From positions 1 to 48,740 of the forward strand of contig CALAIL010000041.1 in the NCBI GenBank assembly GCA_937923255.1: a stretch of DNA of 48,740 nucleotides, read 5' to 3'. This DNA is from an uncultured Propionivibrio sp. (GTDB lineage: Bacteria > Pseudomonadota > Gammaproteobacteria > Burkholderiales > Rhodocyclaceae). This document shows positions 1 to 13,017 of the stretch, in pieces. Both the position numbers and the translations under genes were made by a program. Position 1 is the first letter of the stretch; each line of letters starts with the position of its first letter. Below the pieces are notes generated by a model. That model was given only the letters and a program-made list of their open reading frames with translations. It ran no database searches and had not been told where the DNA came from.

Positions 1-118
1 GGGCGTTTCCGGGTAGGCACCCCTGAAACGCCCTATTTATAAGGGCTTCAGAGCACCCCTCTCGGAGATGCCCTAAATACGCGGGGTTCAGGGCACCCAC
101 ATTTAAGACGCCCAAAAT
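1..118. repeat. REP-like imperfect palindrome cluster
   Basis: The stretch is built of units such as CTGAAACGCCCTA-TTTA-TAAGGGCTTCAG (19-51), an imperfect inverted repeat, followed by a second unit with GATGCCCTAAATACGCGGGG and TTCAGGGCA. A further degenerate unit lies at 228-266. The same family recurs in most long intergenic gaps of this window, always outside genes. No ORF is credible here. Confidence 0.8.
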
Positions 119-222
119 ATAGCGGCTCGACTTTGCCAAAAGACAAGGCGGCGAGCCGCTGACAGTACGAATAGTACGGCAAGGCGAAGCCAACGTAGTA
201 TTTTGGCAAAGGAAGCCGCTAT
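119..222. mobile_element. Correia-like miniature inverted-repeat element, copy 1 (104 bp)
   Basis: The ends are inverted: ATAGCGGCT (119-127) against AGCCGCTAT (214-222), and TTTGCCAAAA (132-141) against TTTTGGCAAA (201-210). An internal hairpin pairs AGCGGCTCG (121-129) with CGAGCCGCT (152-160). The interior carries, in order, GACAAGGCG, AGCCGCTGACAGTAC, AGTACGGCAAGGCGA and CCAACG. From memory this is the order found in neisserial Correia repeats (CREE/NEMIS), and the length fits their short internally deleted class. There is no ORF, so any movement would need a transposase in trans. A second copy lies at 40136-40247. Confidence 0.72.
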
Positions 223-403
223 CAACTCCCTCGGAGATGCCCGTAAATAAAGGGGCTCCGGGCATCTCATTTGCTGATTGCTTTATACTTGCCGCCCGAA
301 CAGCCGACAGACATTCCGGCAACATTTTGCGGAATCCGCTGTCGATAGAATCACTTTGCCTCCGATCGCGGGGGCTTTATTGAAAGAGAGCGAAGGATTT
401 TTG

Positions 404-4105
<3,702 letters not shown>

Positions 4106-4288
4106 TTGGCAAATGCATGGCCGCCCGAAAAGAAATATGCGGAAAGAGCGCTGCCAGCATTGCTGCACCTCTTGCAGAACAGGCTTGATCGGCCTATATA
4201 TTTGCCACGCCATGCCTCTATACCGCAATGAATACCCCCGCCTTATTGCCGGCACAACCATTCGCCAGGCGCACCCTTAGCCGGTAAG

Positions 4289-5566
4289 ATGCGCGCCATG
4301 TCTGCCGCCCGATCCGTTTTTCCAGCCAATTCTTTTTCCTCCGCTGCTGCGTCCGCTACCGCGTCCACTACTGCGCCCCTTTCGGCGCCCCTGGCCGCGG
4401 AGGATTCCACACCTGCCGTTGCTCCCGCCCCGCACGCCTGGCCTGTTGCGCATTCGGTCGACCTGTCGCCCTTCAATACGCTGGCCTTACCCAGCTGTGC
4501 GGCGCGTTATCTGAAAATCACCGATCCGGCACAGCTGACCGCGCCAGACATCGCCGGTGCGCGGCGCTTCGTACTCGGCGGCGGCAGCAATCTGGTGCTG
4601 ACCGGCGACATCGACGGCCTGGTGCTGCACATGGCGATCGCCGGCAAGGCGAAGACGGGCGAAGACGCCGAGGCCGTGTACGTCACCGCGGGCGCGGGCG
4701 AGCGTTGGCACGACTTCGTGCAATGGACGCTGGCGCAGGGCTGGCCAGGGCTGGAAAACCTGTCCCTGATCCCCGGCACGGTCGGCGCCGCGCCGGTACA
4801 AAACATCGGCGCTTACGGCATGGAAGTTGCGGAGCGCATCCACACATTGACGGCATACGACCTGGATACCGGCACAGTCCGCCGGTTTGACCGCGCCGCC
4901 TGCCGCTTTGCCTACCGCGACAGCGTTTTCAAGCAGGAAGGCTGGCATCTCGACGGGCGCTTCGCCATCACCGAAGTCACCTTCCGCCTGCCTAAACACT
5001 GGCGGCCGAACATCCGCTATGCCGGTATCGCCGAGGAACTGGCGATGCGAGGCGTCGAGACGGCGATGGAGGTGACGACGGCGACGCACGCCGATACGCG
5101 CCATTGCCCCACGTCCCGGCAGATTGCCGATGCCGTGATTGCCTTGCGCCGGCGCAAACTGCCCGATCCGGCCGTATTGCCCAACGCTGGCAGTTTTTTC
5201 CAGAATCCTGTCGTCGCCGCGGCCGCCGCCGCAACGCTTTGCGCAGCGCATCCGGGCCTGCCCGCCTATCCGCAGGCGGACGGCCGGGTCAAGCTGGCGG
5301 CAGGCTGGCTGATCGAACAGGCCGGCTGGAAAGGTCGCCGCCTCGGCCCCGTCGGCATGTATGCGCATCAGGCGCTGGCGCTGGTCAACCACGGCGGTGC
5401 CAGGGGACGGGACGTGCTGGCGCTGGCGCATGCCGTGCAGGACGACGTGCGGCGAATCTTCGGCGTTGAACTGACGCCTGAGCCGGTGTACATGCCGAAT
5501 ATCGCCTTCGACCCATCAGACACTTACGAAAACGACACGCTGCAAGAAAAAAGCACAGAGCAGTGA
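4289..5566 (+). CDS. murB: UDP-N-acetylenolpyruvoylglucosamine reductase
   Basis: FAD- and NADPH-dependent reduction of UDP-GlcNAc-enolpyruvate to UDP-MurNAc, the second committed step of peptidoglycan precursor synthesis. It is a type I (E. coli-like) MurB: GGGSNLVL for FAD binding, [28 protein letters not shown], and [11 protein letters not shown] containing the catalytic serine. The first 50 or so residues are a Ser/Ala/Pro-rich extension that E. coli MurB lacks; the conserved part begins near [14 protein letters not shown]. No start codon exists between the extension and the conserved part except the ATGs at 4289 and 4298, so the extension seems genuine. The Shine-Dalgarno is weak. The 183-bp gap after metH shows no clear signal. 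Confidence 0.93.
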   Translation: MRAMSAARSVFPANSFSSAAASATASTTAPLSAPLAAEDSTPAVAPAPHAWPVAHSVDLSPFNTLALPSCAARYLKITDPAQLTAPDIAGARRFVLGGGSNLVLTGDIDGLVLHMAIAGKAKTGEDAEAVYVTAGAGERWHDFVQWTLAQGWPGLENLSLIPGTVGAAPVQNIGAYGMEVAERIHTLTAYDLDTGTVRRFDRAACRFAYRDSVFKQEGWHLDGRFAITEVTFRLPKHWRPNIRYAGIAEELAMRGVETAMEVTTATHADTRHCPTSRQIADAVIALRRRKLPDPAVLPNAGSFFQNPVVAAAAAATLCAAHPGLPAYPQADGRVKLAAGWLIEQAGWKGRRLGPVGMYAHQALALVNHGGARGRDVLALAHAVQDDVRRIFGVELTPEPVYMPNIAFDPSDTYENDTLQEKSTEQ

Positions 5567-5807
5567 TCCTGGCCTGATCGCATGAACGGTGCCTGATCGA
5601 CACATTGATATCGACACATCCATTTTTCAGCCGGCATTCGCCCGCCCTGCACGCCTGAGGATCGGCTGACGGCCGGTATGGTCTGCCGGGCCGGTACAAA
5701 TACCGCCATTGCCCATGCTTCGGCAGGCTGGAAAAACGGCTGCATCGAACGAGGAGAATCCGCTAGAATTTTGCGCTTGGACGATCAATGAGATTTGCAG
5801 AAACGAC

Positions 5808-6611
5808 ATGCACGGAAAAACGGCGTTGATTACCGGCGCGGCAAAGCGGGTGGGGCGGGCCATCGCCAGCGAGCTGCACGCCGCGGGCGCCTGTGTCGCG
5901 GTGCATTACCGAAGCGCCGCTGGGGCTGCCGAGGCGCTGGTTCGGGAACTCAATGCCGTTCGCCCCGGTTCGGCCTGCGCGGTGGCGGCCGATCTGCACG
6001 CGGCAAAAGCCGCGGAGCGGCTCGTCGAGGCTGTCATCGCCCGCTTTGGCAGGCTTGATGCGCTGGTCAACAACGCATCGACCTTCTTTGCAACGCCGCT
6101 GGGCAGCATCGACACCGCCGCCTGGAATGACCTGATCGGCAGCAACCTGAAGGCGCCGCTCTTTTTGACGCAGGCGGCCGCTCCCTATCTGCGCGCGGCG
6201 CGCGGCGCCGTCGTCAATATGACCGACGTGCACGCCGAACGTCCGCTGGCCGGCTATCCGCTGTACTGCGCCGCCAAGGCCGGGCTGCTCGGCCTGACGC
6301 GGGCGCTGGCGATTGAGCTAGCGCCCGAAGTGCGCGTCAACGCCGTGGCGCCTGGCCCGATCCTCTGGCCGGAAGCCGAAGAAACCTCCCATGCCGACGC
6401 GCCGTCCGCCCCTTCATCTTCTTCCCACTCTCCTTCCTCCGCCAGCGGCTTTGATGCTGATGAGCGGGCGCGCATTGTCGCCCACACGCTGCTCAAACGC
6501 ACCGGCGAAGCCGGCGATATCGCCCGGACGGTGCGCTTCCTGCTGGCCGAGGCGCCTTACATTACGGGTCAGGTGATCAATGTCGACGGCGGGCGCACGG
6601 CGCATCTTTAG
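5808..6611 (+). CDS. Short-chain dehydrogenase, pteridine reductase-like
   Basis: A 267-residue NADP(H)-type SDR. Visible motifs: TGAAKRVGRAIA (cofactor loop), NNAS, and the catalytic tract MTDVHAERPLAGYPLYCAAK with Tyr and Lys of YxxxK. The usual catalytic Ser region reads MTD, as in pteridine reductases and FolM, which reduce dihydrobiopterin or dihydromonapterin. The end INVDGGRTAHL is typical. Between APGPILWPEAEE and DADERARIV there is a Ser/Pro/Ala-rich insert (about 25 residues) in the substrate loop. The ATG at 5808 is preferred over an upstream in-frame ATG because the Rossmann motif starts a few residues later. The 240-bp gap before it holds no recognised element. The exact substrate is an inference. 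Confidence 0.85.
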   Translation: MHGKTALITGAAKRVGRAIASELHAAGACVAVHYRSAAGAAEALVRELNAVRPGSACAVAADLHAAKAAERLVEAVIARFGRLDALVNNASTFFATPLGSIDTAAWNDLIGSNLKAPLFLTQAAAPYLRAARGAVVNMTDVHAERPLAGYPLYCAAKAGLLGLTRALAIELAPEVRVNAVAPGPILWPEAEETSHADAPSAPSSSSHSPSSASGFDADERARIVAHTLLKRTGEAGDIARTVRFLLAEAPYITGQVINVDGGRTAHL

Positions 6612-6653
6612 GCTTGCCGATCCGATGCTCAGTGGTACATTCTCCGAAACCCG

Positions 6654-6734
6654 TGCCCTATGTGCCCTATGCGCCCTATGTGCCCTATGCGCCCTATGTG
6701 CCCTATGTGCCCTATGTACCCTGTGTGCCATGTG
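6654..6734. repeat. 9-bp tandem repeat (minisatellite)
   Basis: Seven tandem copies of YGCCCTATG (6654-6716) are followed by two decayed copies, TACCCTGTG and TGCCATGTG. Being 9 bp, the unit keeps every frame open, so long artefactual ORFs run through it on both strands. It lies between the SDR gene and ttcA, 46 bases before the ttcA start, and is in frame with ttcA with no stop between. Confidence 0.95.
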
Positions 6735-6779
6735 GCCGTTGCGCCCATTTTATCCGCCCATTTTAGTTGTCGAGGTTAT

Positions 6780-7679
6780 GTGGAACATTCAAACACCCTG
6801 AAGCGGCTGTCCAAAACCCTGGAACGACAGACCGGCAAGGCGATTGCCGATTACAACATGATCGAACAGGGCGATACGGTGCTGGTTTGCCTCTCCGGCG
6901 GCAAGGATTCGCACACCCTGCTTGCGCTGCTGATGGCGCTGCACAAGCGCGCGCCCATCGACTTTCGCCTGATCGCGATGAATCTCGACCAGAAACAGCC
7001 CGGCTTTCCGGCCGACGTATTGCCGAAGTATCTGGCCGGACTCGGCATCGAATACCGCATCATCGAACAGGACACCTACTCGATCGTCAAGGAGAAGATT
7101 CCGGAGGGCAAAACCACCTGCTCGCTCTGCTCCCGCCTGCGCCGGGGTGTGATCTACCGTATCGCCAAGGAACTGGGCGCCAACAAGATCGCGCTTGGCC
7201 ACCATCGGGACGATATGGTGCATACGCTGTTCCTCAACCTGCTGTTCGGCGGCAAGCTCAAGGGCATGCCACCCAAACTGCTGACCGACGACGGTGCGCA
7301 CATCGTCATCCGCCCACTCGCCTACTGTAACGAGCGCGACATCGCCCGCTACGCGCGCGGGATGGCTTTCCCGATCATTCCCTGCAACCTGTGCGGCTCG
7401 CAGGACAATCTGCAACGTCAGAAAGTCCGCGAAATGATGGCCGAATGGGACCGGCGTTACCCCGGCCGAACCGAGTCGGTATTTACCGCCATGCAAAATA
7501 TTGTTCTCTCCCACCTGGCGGACACGACGCGCTTCGACTTCAAAGGGCTGCGGGTCGGCAAGCCGCCGGCTGCCGGCGACGGGGCAGCGCTCGACGAAGA
7601 TCCCTTTGCGCCGGCGGTCGCCACGCTGCCCCGCGATTTTCTTCCGCTGATGCCGCTGCCGGCAGGCTCCGCCCCATAG
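6780..7679 (+). CDS. ttcA: tRNA 2-thiocytidine biosynthesis protein
   Basis: Thiolates cytidine 32 of certain tRNAs using ATP and an iron-sulfur cluster. The 299-residue protein has the PP-loop SGGKDS (39-44), the first cysteine pair [12 protein letters not shown] and the second [14 protein letters not shown], and GHHRDD. The GTG at 6780 is chosen because GAGG lies 4 bases upstream and the product then starts [20 protein letters not shown], as in related proteins. An ATG at 6778 is out of frame. The frame remains open upstream through the 9-bp repeat, so a longer form with a Met-Cys-Pro/Met-Arg-Pro repeat tail cannot be excluded. Confidence 0.95.
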   Translation: MEHSNTLKRLSKTLERQTGKAIADYNMIEQGDTVLVCLSGGKDSHTLLALLMALHKRAPIDFRLIAMNLDQKQPGFPADVLPKYLAGLGIEYRIIEQDTYSIVKEKIPEGKTTCSLCSRLRRGVIYRIAKELGANKIALGHHRDDMVHTLFLNLLFGGKLKGMPPKLLTDDGAHIVIRPLAYCNERDIARYARGMAFPIIPCNLCGSQDNLQRQKVREMMAEWDRRYPGRTESVFTAMQNIVLSHLADTTRFDFKGLRVGKPPAAGDGAALDEDPFAPAVATLPRDFLPLMPLPAGSAP

Positions 7680-7692
7680 AAAGCCCCAAACC

Positions 7693-8673
7693 ATGAACAC
7701 GCACGGGAACGCCGCAAACTCACTGCTGCTGATCGGCATCGACCACGGCGATTGTCCAACGGACAGCGCCATGCAGGCCGTTATCGCACATTGCCGCAGA
7801 CTGACCCTGCGCTGCATCGAAATTTTTGGCGGACACACGCCTAGCCCGCAATCAGCGCCGATCATTGCCGCCTTCAGCTCGGCCAACACCGCCTGCCGGG
7901 CGGCGCTCGTTATCCGCGAAAAAACCGCCGCCCTGCTGGCGGCCGAAAGCGGCCGCGCCGCGCCGGGCATCCCGATCATCTGCCTCCAGGAGCGCGAATA
8001 CGTCAGCATGCAAACCGGCAGTCTTGTGATGGAAAAGCTCTCGCCCATCATCGACGCCCTGATGACGGGCGAGGTCGCCGGACGCATGCATATCGATACG
8101 GACACGCTCAAGGCGCTTTCGCCCGATTTGCAGCGCCATTTCCAGCCGGAGGTTGACGCGCCGGCGCATCGCCTGCCGGCCGGCCACCGTTTCTACCGAT
8201 ACCTGGCCGCTCGCGATGCCGACGCCACAGAAATGGCTGCACCCGCAGCCTATGGCCATGCCTCTCTCGTTCCGGCGGCACAACCGCCGCGCGCGCAGAC
8301 GCCGGTTCCCGCCATACACGACACGCAGCCGGCCGGGCCTGCCCGCCTCTACCTCACCCACGCCGACACGCGCATCGTGCTCGACGGCAACCAGCAAACC
8401 TTCACCATCGGCCGCAACCGAAGCTGTCATCTTTGCATTACCGGCGCCAACATCTCGCGCCTGCACGCCTGGATTCACGAAGAAAGCGGACGCTTCATCC
8501 TGCTTGACCAAAGCACAAACGGCACTTTCGTCAAAATCGGCAACGCGGCGGAAATTTATCTGCATCGTCAGGAAATCGTCCTGCGCGAAGCGGGCCTCAT
8601 CGGCCTTGCCGGTTCGACGAAGGACCCGGCCATCCCGCAGATCGCGTTTCAAGTCAGCCGCGCGGAGCCATAA
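7693..8673 (+). CDS. FHA-domain protein with degenerate cyclase-like N-terminus
   Basis: The C-terminal part (about residues 225-320) is a forkhead-associated phosphothreonine-binding domain: FTIGRNRSCHLCI, ISRLHAWI, LLDQSTNGTFV. The N-terminal 160 residues follow the order of a class III adenylate/guanylate cyclase domain: CRRLTLRCIEIFGG, PIIAAFSSANTACRAAL, a middle strand, and IDTDTLKALSPDLQRHF. The metal-binding aspartates and the usual DxxGSTxL start are absent, so catalysis is unlikely. The linker is Pro/Ala-rich. It starts 13 bases after ttcA and may be cotranscribed. A signalling adaptor reading Ser/Thr phosphorylation is an inference; the cyclase kinship is by eye only. The last bases of the gene are duplicated at 8892. 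Confidence 0.8.
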   Translation: MNTHGNAANSLLLIGIDHGDCPTDSAMQAVIAHCRRLTLRCIEIFGGHTPSPQSAPIIAAFSSANTACRAALVIREKTAALLAAESGRAAPGIPIICLQEREYVSMQTGSLVMEKLSPIIDALMTGEVAGRMHIDTDTLKALSPDLQRHFQPEVDAPAHRLPAGHRFYRYLAARDADATEMAAPAAYGHASLVPAAQPPRAQTPVPAIHDTQPAGPARLYLTHADTRIVLDGNQQTFTIGRNRSCHLCITGANISRLHAWIHEESGRFILLDQSTNGTFVKIGNAAEIYLHRQEIVLREAGLIGLAGSTKDPAIPQIAFQVSRAEP

Positions 8674-8837
8674 CCTCACGACCGTGCCGCCGCCCGCATT
8701 TTCCGGCCGGGTCATGGCTGCGCCCCAATCGCCCTCATTCATGCATCTTGCGGGATAGACGGCCGGAAACGCCCAATCCACGCGGGTTACAGGGCAGCAG
8801 GCTGGAAATGCCCAATTCACGCGGGGTTCCGGGCAGC
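8639..8837. repeat. 200-bp direct duplication, copy A (overlaps FHA 3' end)
   Basis: This copy begins in the last 35 bases of the FHA gene and runs through a downstream spacer into two REP-like units (GGAAACGCCCAATCCACGCG and GGAAATGCCCAATTCACGCG). It aligns nearly without gaps to 8892-9089. Both share the tracts GTGCCGCCGCCC, CGCCCCAATCGCCCTCATT and ATGCATCTTGCGGGATAG. Confidence 0.9.
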
Positions 8838-8891
8838 GGGTTAGAAATAACCAATCTGTGCAGATGTTCGATGCAGGCCCGACCACCCCAT

Positions 8892-9089
8892 AGATCGGGT
8901 TTCAGATCAACCGCGCGGGGCCATAGCATCACAACAGTGCCGCCGCCCACATTCCAGGCGGGTGCATGGCCGCGCCCCAATCGCCCTCATTTATGCATCT
9001 TGCGGGATAGCCGGCCGGAAACGCCCAATCCACGCGGGTTACAGGGCAGCAGGCTGGAAATGCCCAATTCACGCGGGGTTCCGGGCAGC
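8892..9089. repeat. 200-bp direct duplication, copy B
   Basis: Second copy of 8639-8837, offset by 252-253 bases. It carries a decayed FHA gene tail (GGTTTCAGATCAACCGCGCG) without the rest of the gene. The two copies are separated by 54 bases of unrelated spacer. Confidence 0.9.
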
Positions 9090-9471
9090 CGGATCGCTCA
9101 GGATCGGCATCATCGGGGGTTCTTGATTGGCATTAGCGGCACTGTTTCAACGCGGGAATACGCATCAGCTGCGGCGCGCTGTCTTGCCCTGATTGGGAAA
9201 GAATGGCGCGCCCCAATAAACTTTGGCGCTGCTGCCGGAAATGGCCAGCAATGGCGGTATTTCAGACAAAAGAAATATTCGATGAATGCGCGAATGCACA
9301 TCGCCACTCGGGAAACAACATCCTCATGAAATTTCGGGCGACTGCTTTTCGGCGGCTCGTCCCCAGCGCATCGGAAAATTCGCCCAATGCGCTCTTCGCC
9401 GCCGACCTCCGAACACTCGTCGCTTTCCGGCAGAGCGGGGAAAGAAGGCGCCGGAAAATCTGATCGGCCTT
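9090..9471. other. Noncoding gap downstream of hprK
   Basis: About 380 bases between the duplication and the hprK stop. Short open frames exist on both strands but none has a ribosome site or a recognisable protein. In many betaproteobacteria rapZ follows hprK; nothing here resembles rapZ. Confidence 0.6.
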
Positions 9472-10422
9472 TTATCGGCCGTCCTGCCCGTCGCGCAGCG
9501 CCTGCTGCTGGCGGCTGATGAATTCGCCCATGCTGTCGATGCCGCGCAACTGGAGAATGTGGTTGAGCACGGCCGCTTCGAGCAACACTGCAAGGTTGCG
9601 CCCCGGCGCAACGTGAAAGGTTACTTTCCTGATCGATACGCCCAGAATTTCCTGCGACTGCGCTTCCAGCGGCAGACGCGGGAGTTCCGCGACCGCGACC
9701 TGCCGTTGCAGGTGTACGATCAGCCGGAGCCGCTTTTTGCGGCGTGCGGCCGCTTCGCCGAAGATCGTCCGGATGTTGAGCATCCCCAGGCCGCGCACTT
9801 CAAGGTAGTCACGCAGCATCGGCGGGCAGCGCCCTTCCAGCGTATTCGGCGCGGTATGCGACAGGTCGACAATATCGTCGGCCACCAGGCCGTGACCGCG
9901 CGAGATGAGTTCCAGCGCCAGTTCGCTTTTGCCGATGCCGGCATCGCCGGTAATCAGTACGCCGATGCCGTAAACATCCATGAATACGCCGTGCATCGAC
10001 ACGGTGTCGGCAAATTCGCGCGCTAGATAGAGGTGCAGCGCGTCGATGACCATCGAGCAGGGCTTCGGCGTCACAAACAGGGGCGTGCTATGGCGTTCGC
10101 ACAGCGTCGTGAGCATTTCGGACGGCGGATAGTCGTCGGCGACGATGATTGCCGGCGGCCGGGCAGCCATCATCATCTCCACCTGACGCCGCCAGTCCGG
10201 CTCGCCCACCCGGGCGATCCAGCGACACTCGGCGTTGCCGATCACCTGAATGCGATGGCTGTAGATGAGGTTGAAGTGGCCGACAACGTCGGGGCCGAAA
10301 ACTTCGTGATCGGCCAGTTCGACTTCACGGTCGATACCCTGCGCGACGATCCAGCGCAGGCCAAGTTTTTCGGCATGTTCGCGGTAGATTCTGGCAATGC
10401 TGAGCGAACGGGCCGCGCTCAT
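9472..10422 (-). CDS. hprK: HPr kinase/phosphorylase
   Basis: Phosphorylates and dephosphorylates Ser46 of HPr-type PTS proteins. The 316-residue protein has the N-terminal HprK domain, the P-loop GDAGIGKS (159-166), and the family signature EVRGLGMLNIRTIFG (208-222). The start overlaps the ptsN stop (ATGA), implying translational coupling. In proteobacteria lacking sugar PTS it is thought to link the nitrogen PTS with carbon and cell-envelope state. It is the last gene of the long minus-strand block. Confidence 0.96.
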   Translation of the reverse strand: MSAARSLSIARIYREHAEKLGLRWIVAQGIDREVELADHEVFGPDVVGHFNLIYSHRIQVIGNAECRWIARVGEPDWRRQVEMMMAARPPAIIVADDYPPSEMLTTLCERHSTPLFVTPKPCSMVIDALHLYLAREFADTVSMHGVFMDVYGIGVLITGDAGIGKSELALELISRGHGLVADDIVDLSHTAPNTLEGRCPPMLRDYLEVRGLGMLNIRTIFGEAAARRKKRLRLIVHLQRQVAVAELPRLPLEAQSQEILGVSIRKVTFHVAPGRNLAVLLEAAVLNHILQLRGIDSMGEFISRQQQALRDGQDGR

Positions 10423-10880
10423 GCCGGCGCCTCCCGGCAGGCAAAGACGGCGCGCACCTCGTCGATGGATGCCGCCGACTGCAAGGCTTCGCGGCGCGCG
10501 CGATCAGAAAACAGCCCGGCCAGTTCCGCCAGAATCTGCAAATGCTGTTCCGCCGCCTGCTCAGGCACGAGCAGGGCGAAAAGCATGGAAACCGGCAGAC
10601 CGTCCGGCGATTCAAAAGGCACCGGCGAGGCCAGGCGGATGAAAGCGCCCTGCGGCGCCCTGAGTCCCTCGATGCGCCCGTGCGGAATGGCGATGCCCTG
10701 CCCCAGACCGGTCGAACCGAGGCGTTCGCGGGCCAGCAGGCTGTCAAAGACGACGCGCTGCCCAATGCCCTGATTGTTTTCAAAGAGCAGGCCGATGTGC
10801 TCGAACACCCGCTTTTTACTGGTTGCCTGAAAATCAAGCAGGATATTCTCTGGAGGCAGCAGGCGGGAAAGAGGCTTCAT
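10419..10880 (-). CDS. ptsN: Nitrogen-PTS EIIA component
   Basis: A 153-residue PTS EIIA domain of the mannitol/fructose type. The phosphoacceptor is His67 in GQGIAIPHGRI. It accepts phosphate from NPr and signals to potassium, nitrogen and envelope regulators rather than transporting sugar. The ATG at 10880 gives the usual start MKPLSRLLPPENILLDF; a TTG ten codons earlier is possible but less likely. The context hpf-ptsN-hprK behind rpoN is the classical order. Confidence 0.95.
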   Translation of the reverse strand: MKPLSRLLPPENILLDFQATSKKRVFEHIGLLFENNQGIGQRVVFDSLLARERLGSTGLGQGIAIPHGRIEGLRAPQGAFIRLASPVPFESPDGLPVSMLFALLVPEQAAEQHLQILAELAGLFSDRARREALQSAASIDEVRAVFACREAPA

Positions 10881-10986
10881 GGGAATTGGCTGACTGCAAT
10901 AAAAAGACAATAAAAAATCTGACCTTACCAGCGTCGGGGTGCCAGGCGCTGCGCACCGTTACCGGTGCGGCGCCCGGGCGGCGTGC

Positions 10987-11298
10987 TCAGTTTACGTCTG
11001 CCTTCTGGCTGCGATGATTCTGGAGTTTTTCTTTGTAGCGCTGGATCTGGCGGTCCAGCTTATCCGCCAGCGCATCGATGGCGGCGTACAGATCGGCTTC
11101 GTCCGCCTCGACATGCACATCCTTGCCCGGCATACGGACAGTCACCTCGGCGCGCTGCTTTAGTTTTTCCACCGACAGGGTCACATTGGCATCGATCACA
11201 TGGTCAAAATGGCGGACGATGCGTCCGATTTTTTCCAGCGCATAATCATGAATCGCCGGTGTAACTTCGACATGACGTCCACTGATTTTCAGGTTCAT
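10987..11298 (-). CDS. hpf: Short-form ribosome hibernation promoting factor
   Basis: A 103-residue protein of the HPF/YfiA family that binds the 30S decoding channel in stationary phase. Visible: MNLKISGRHVEVTPAI, the acidic-basic strand EADLYAAIDALADKLDRQI, and a Lys-rich tail. There is no long C-terminal dimerisation domain, so it is the short form. A good ribosome site (AAAGGAG) precedes the ATG. It lies between rpoN and ptsN. Confidence 0.95.
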   Translation of the reverse strand: MNLKISGRHVEVTPAIHDYALEKIGRIVRHFDHVIDANVTLSVEKLKQRAEVTVRMPGKDVHVEADEADLYAAIDALADKLDRQIQRYKEKLQNHRSQKADVN

Positions 11299-11449
11299 GC
11301 GTGACTCCTTTCTTTTCGTGTTACCGGCCTCTACCGGCCGCCCTCATGCCTTGCGGGCTGGACCGCGTCCCGCGAGGCGCATTAAAACCACTCCCCAATT
11401 CAACACTCCAACAATCCAACCGGCGCCTGTCCGGTACGCCCGCGCATAC

Positions 11450-12925
11450 CTAAAGCGCCTTTCTTAGCTTGACGGGCGGAATACCCAGGGCTTCCCGGTA
11501 TTTCGCCACAGTTCGCCGCGCCACGACAACCCCCTGCTCGCCGAGCAAGTCGACAAGCTGGCTATCGGAGAGCGGTTTTTTCACGTCTTCGGCAGCGACC
11601 AGCTGCTTGATCAGCGCCCGGATAGCCGTGGCCGAACAGGCGCCGCCCGCATCGGTCGCCACATGGCTGCCGAAAAAATACTTCAGTTCAAAGATGCCGC
11701 GCGGCGTCGCCATGTATTTCTGTGTCGTCACCCGCGATACCGTCGATTCATGCAAACCGAGGAGGTCGGCGACCTCACGCAGCACCATCGGCCGCATGGC
11801 GATCTCGCCATGGTCGAAAAACTGCCGTTGGCGCTCAACGATCGTCTGCGCCACACGCAGAATGGTGTTGAAACGTTGTTCGACATTCTTGATCAGCCAG
11901 CGCGCTTCCTGTAGCTGTCCGGCCAGCCCGGAACCGCGCTGGCCGGAGAGAATCTGCGCATACAGGCTGTTGATGCGCAGTCGCGGATAGGCGTCGGCAT
12001 TGATGCTCGCCGTCCATTGTCCACGCACTTTGCGCACCACCACGTCGGGCGTGATATAGCGCGTATCGGCCGTATCGTAAGGCGCGCCAGGACGCGGATC
12101 GAGGCTGCGGATCAGTGATTGCGCCTCGCGCAAGGCATCATCGTCGCAGGCGAGGAGTTTTTTTAGCCTGGCGAAGTCGCGGCTGGCCAGCAGATCGAGA
12201 TGGTCACGCACGATAGCTAGGGCCAGATCGCGCGTTGTCCCGGCCGGCTGCAGCGCCAGTTGCAGCGCCAGGCATTCGCTGACATTGCGCGCCCCGACAC
12301 CCGCCGGTTCGAGGTGCTGAAGCCGCCGAAGCGCAATCTGCAATTCTTCCGGCTCGATTTCCAGCTCGGCGGGCAAGGCCTCGGCCACATCCTCCAGCGA
12401 CATGGTCAGATACCCGCCTTCATCGACGGCATCGACCAGGCATTGCAGCAACACACGATCGCGTTCGGACAGTTTCAGCAAACCGACCTGTTGCGTGAGA
12501 TGTTCGCGCAGCGAAATCCGGGCGGCCTGAATGTCCTGGTAATCGCCGTCATCGTCATCGGGCGAGCTGGGCGGCCCCGAAAAATGCGGTTCATCGGCAT
12601 CGGCAAACCAGCTTTCGCCGTCATCGGCAAGGGAAGCCGGCAGGCTGTCCTCCCTTTCCCCGTTGGCGGACTCCGGAACATCGTGCGTATCGCCCGCCCC
12701 ATCCGGAATCCCCCCGTTTACATGCATGTCATCGCCCTGTACATGGGCGTTGGACAGCGTAGCGTATTCGTTTTCCACACGCTCCAGCAGCGGATTTTCC
12801 TGAAGGAATTTTTCCAGCTCCTGCTCCAGTTCCAGTGTAGAGAGTTGCAGCAGGCGGATCGACTGCTGCAACTGAGGCGTCAGTGCCAAATGCTGTGAGA
12901 GCTTGAGCTGTAGGGACGGTTTCAT
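11450..12925 (-). CDS. rpoN: RNA polymerase sigma-54 factor
   Basis: A 491-residue sigma-54. Region I is the Gln/Leu-rich N-terminus ([20 protein letters not shown]) that contacts enhancer-binding proteins; region II is a long acidic spacer (about 60-130). The core-binding domain follows, then an HTH ([14 protein letters not shown]) and the RpoN box [10 protein letters not shown] (469-478), which reads the -24 element. It is the usual partner of lptB upstream and hpf-ptsN downstream. Confidence 0.98.
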   Translation of the reverse strand: MKPSLQLKLSQHLALTPQLQQSIRLLQLSTLELEQELEKFLQENPLLERVENEYATLSNAHVQGDDMHVNGGIPDGAGDTHDVPESANGEREDSLPASLADDGESWFADADEPHFSGPPSSPDDDDGDYQDIQAARISLREHLTQQVGLLKLSERDRVLLQCLVDAVDEGGYLTMSLEDVAEALPAELEIEPEELQIALRRLQHLEPAGVGARNVSECLALQLALQPAGTTRDLALAIVRDHLDLLASRDFARLKKLLACDDDALREAQSLIRSLDPRPGAPYDTADTRYITPDVVVRKVRGQWTASINADAYPRLRINSLYAQILSGQRGSGLAGQLQEARWLIKNVEQRFNTILRVAQTIVERQRQFFDHGEIAMRPMVLREVADLLGLHESTVSRVTTQKYMATPRGIFELKYFFGSHVATDAGGACSATAIRALIKQLVAAEDVKKPLSDSQLVDLLGEQGVVVARRTVAKYREALGIPPVKLRKAL

Positions 12926-13017
12926 AAAATGATCGGTAGCGTATCGCCCGCCCGGACGATCGAACCGCGCGATGGCCGGATCAGGCCGGGCTGGCCATCG
13001 GTAAACCGCGCGGCGAT

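Noticed and set aside
119..222. Rho-independent terminator instead of a mobile element
   Set aside because: The stem is long but has no trailing T run, and a second copy with the same internal order exists at 40136.
264..289. Promoter for metH with -10 TATACT at 284-289
   Set aside because: The hexamer is good but no acceptable -35 lies 16-18 bases upstream.
6580..6801. ORF encoding repeated Cys-Ala-Leu and its antisense His-Arg-Ala partner
   Set aside because: Both are readings of the 9-bp repeat in other frames, without a ribosome site or conserved protein.
6789..8111. 440-codon antisense ORF over ttcA and the FHA gene
   Set aside because: It is a high-GC shadow of two well-supported genes with no recognisable domain.
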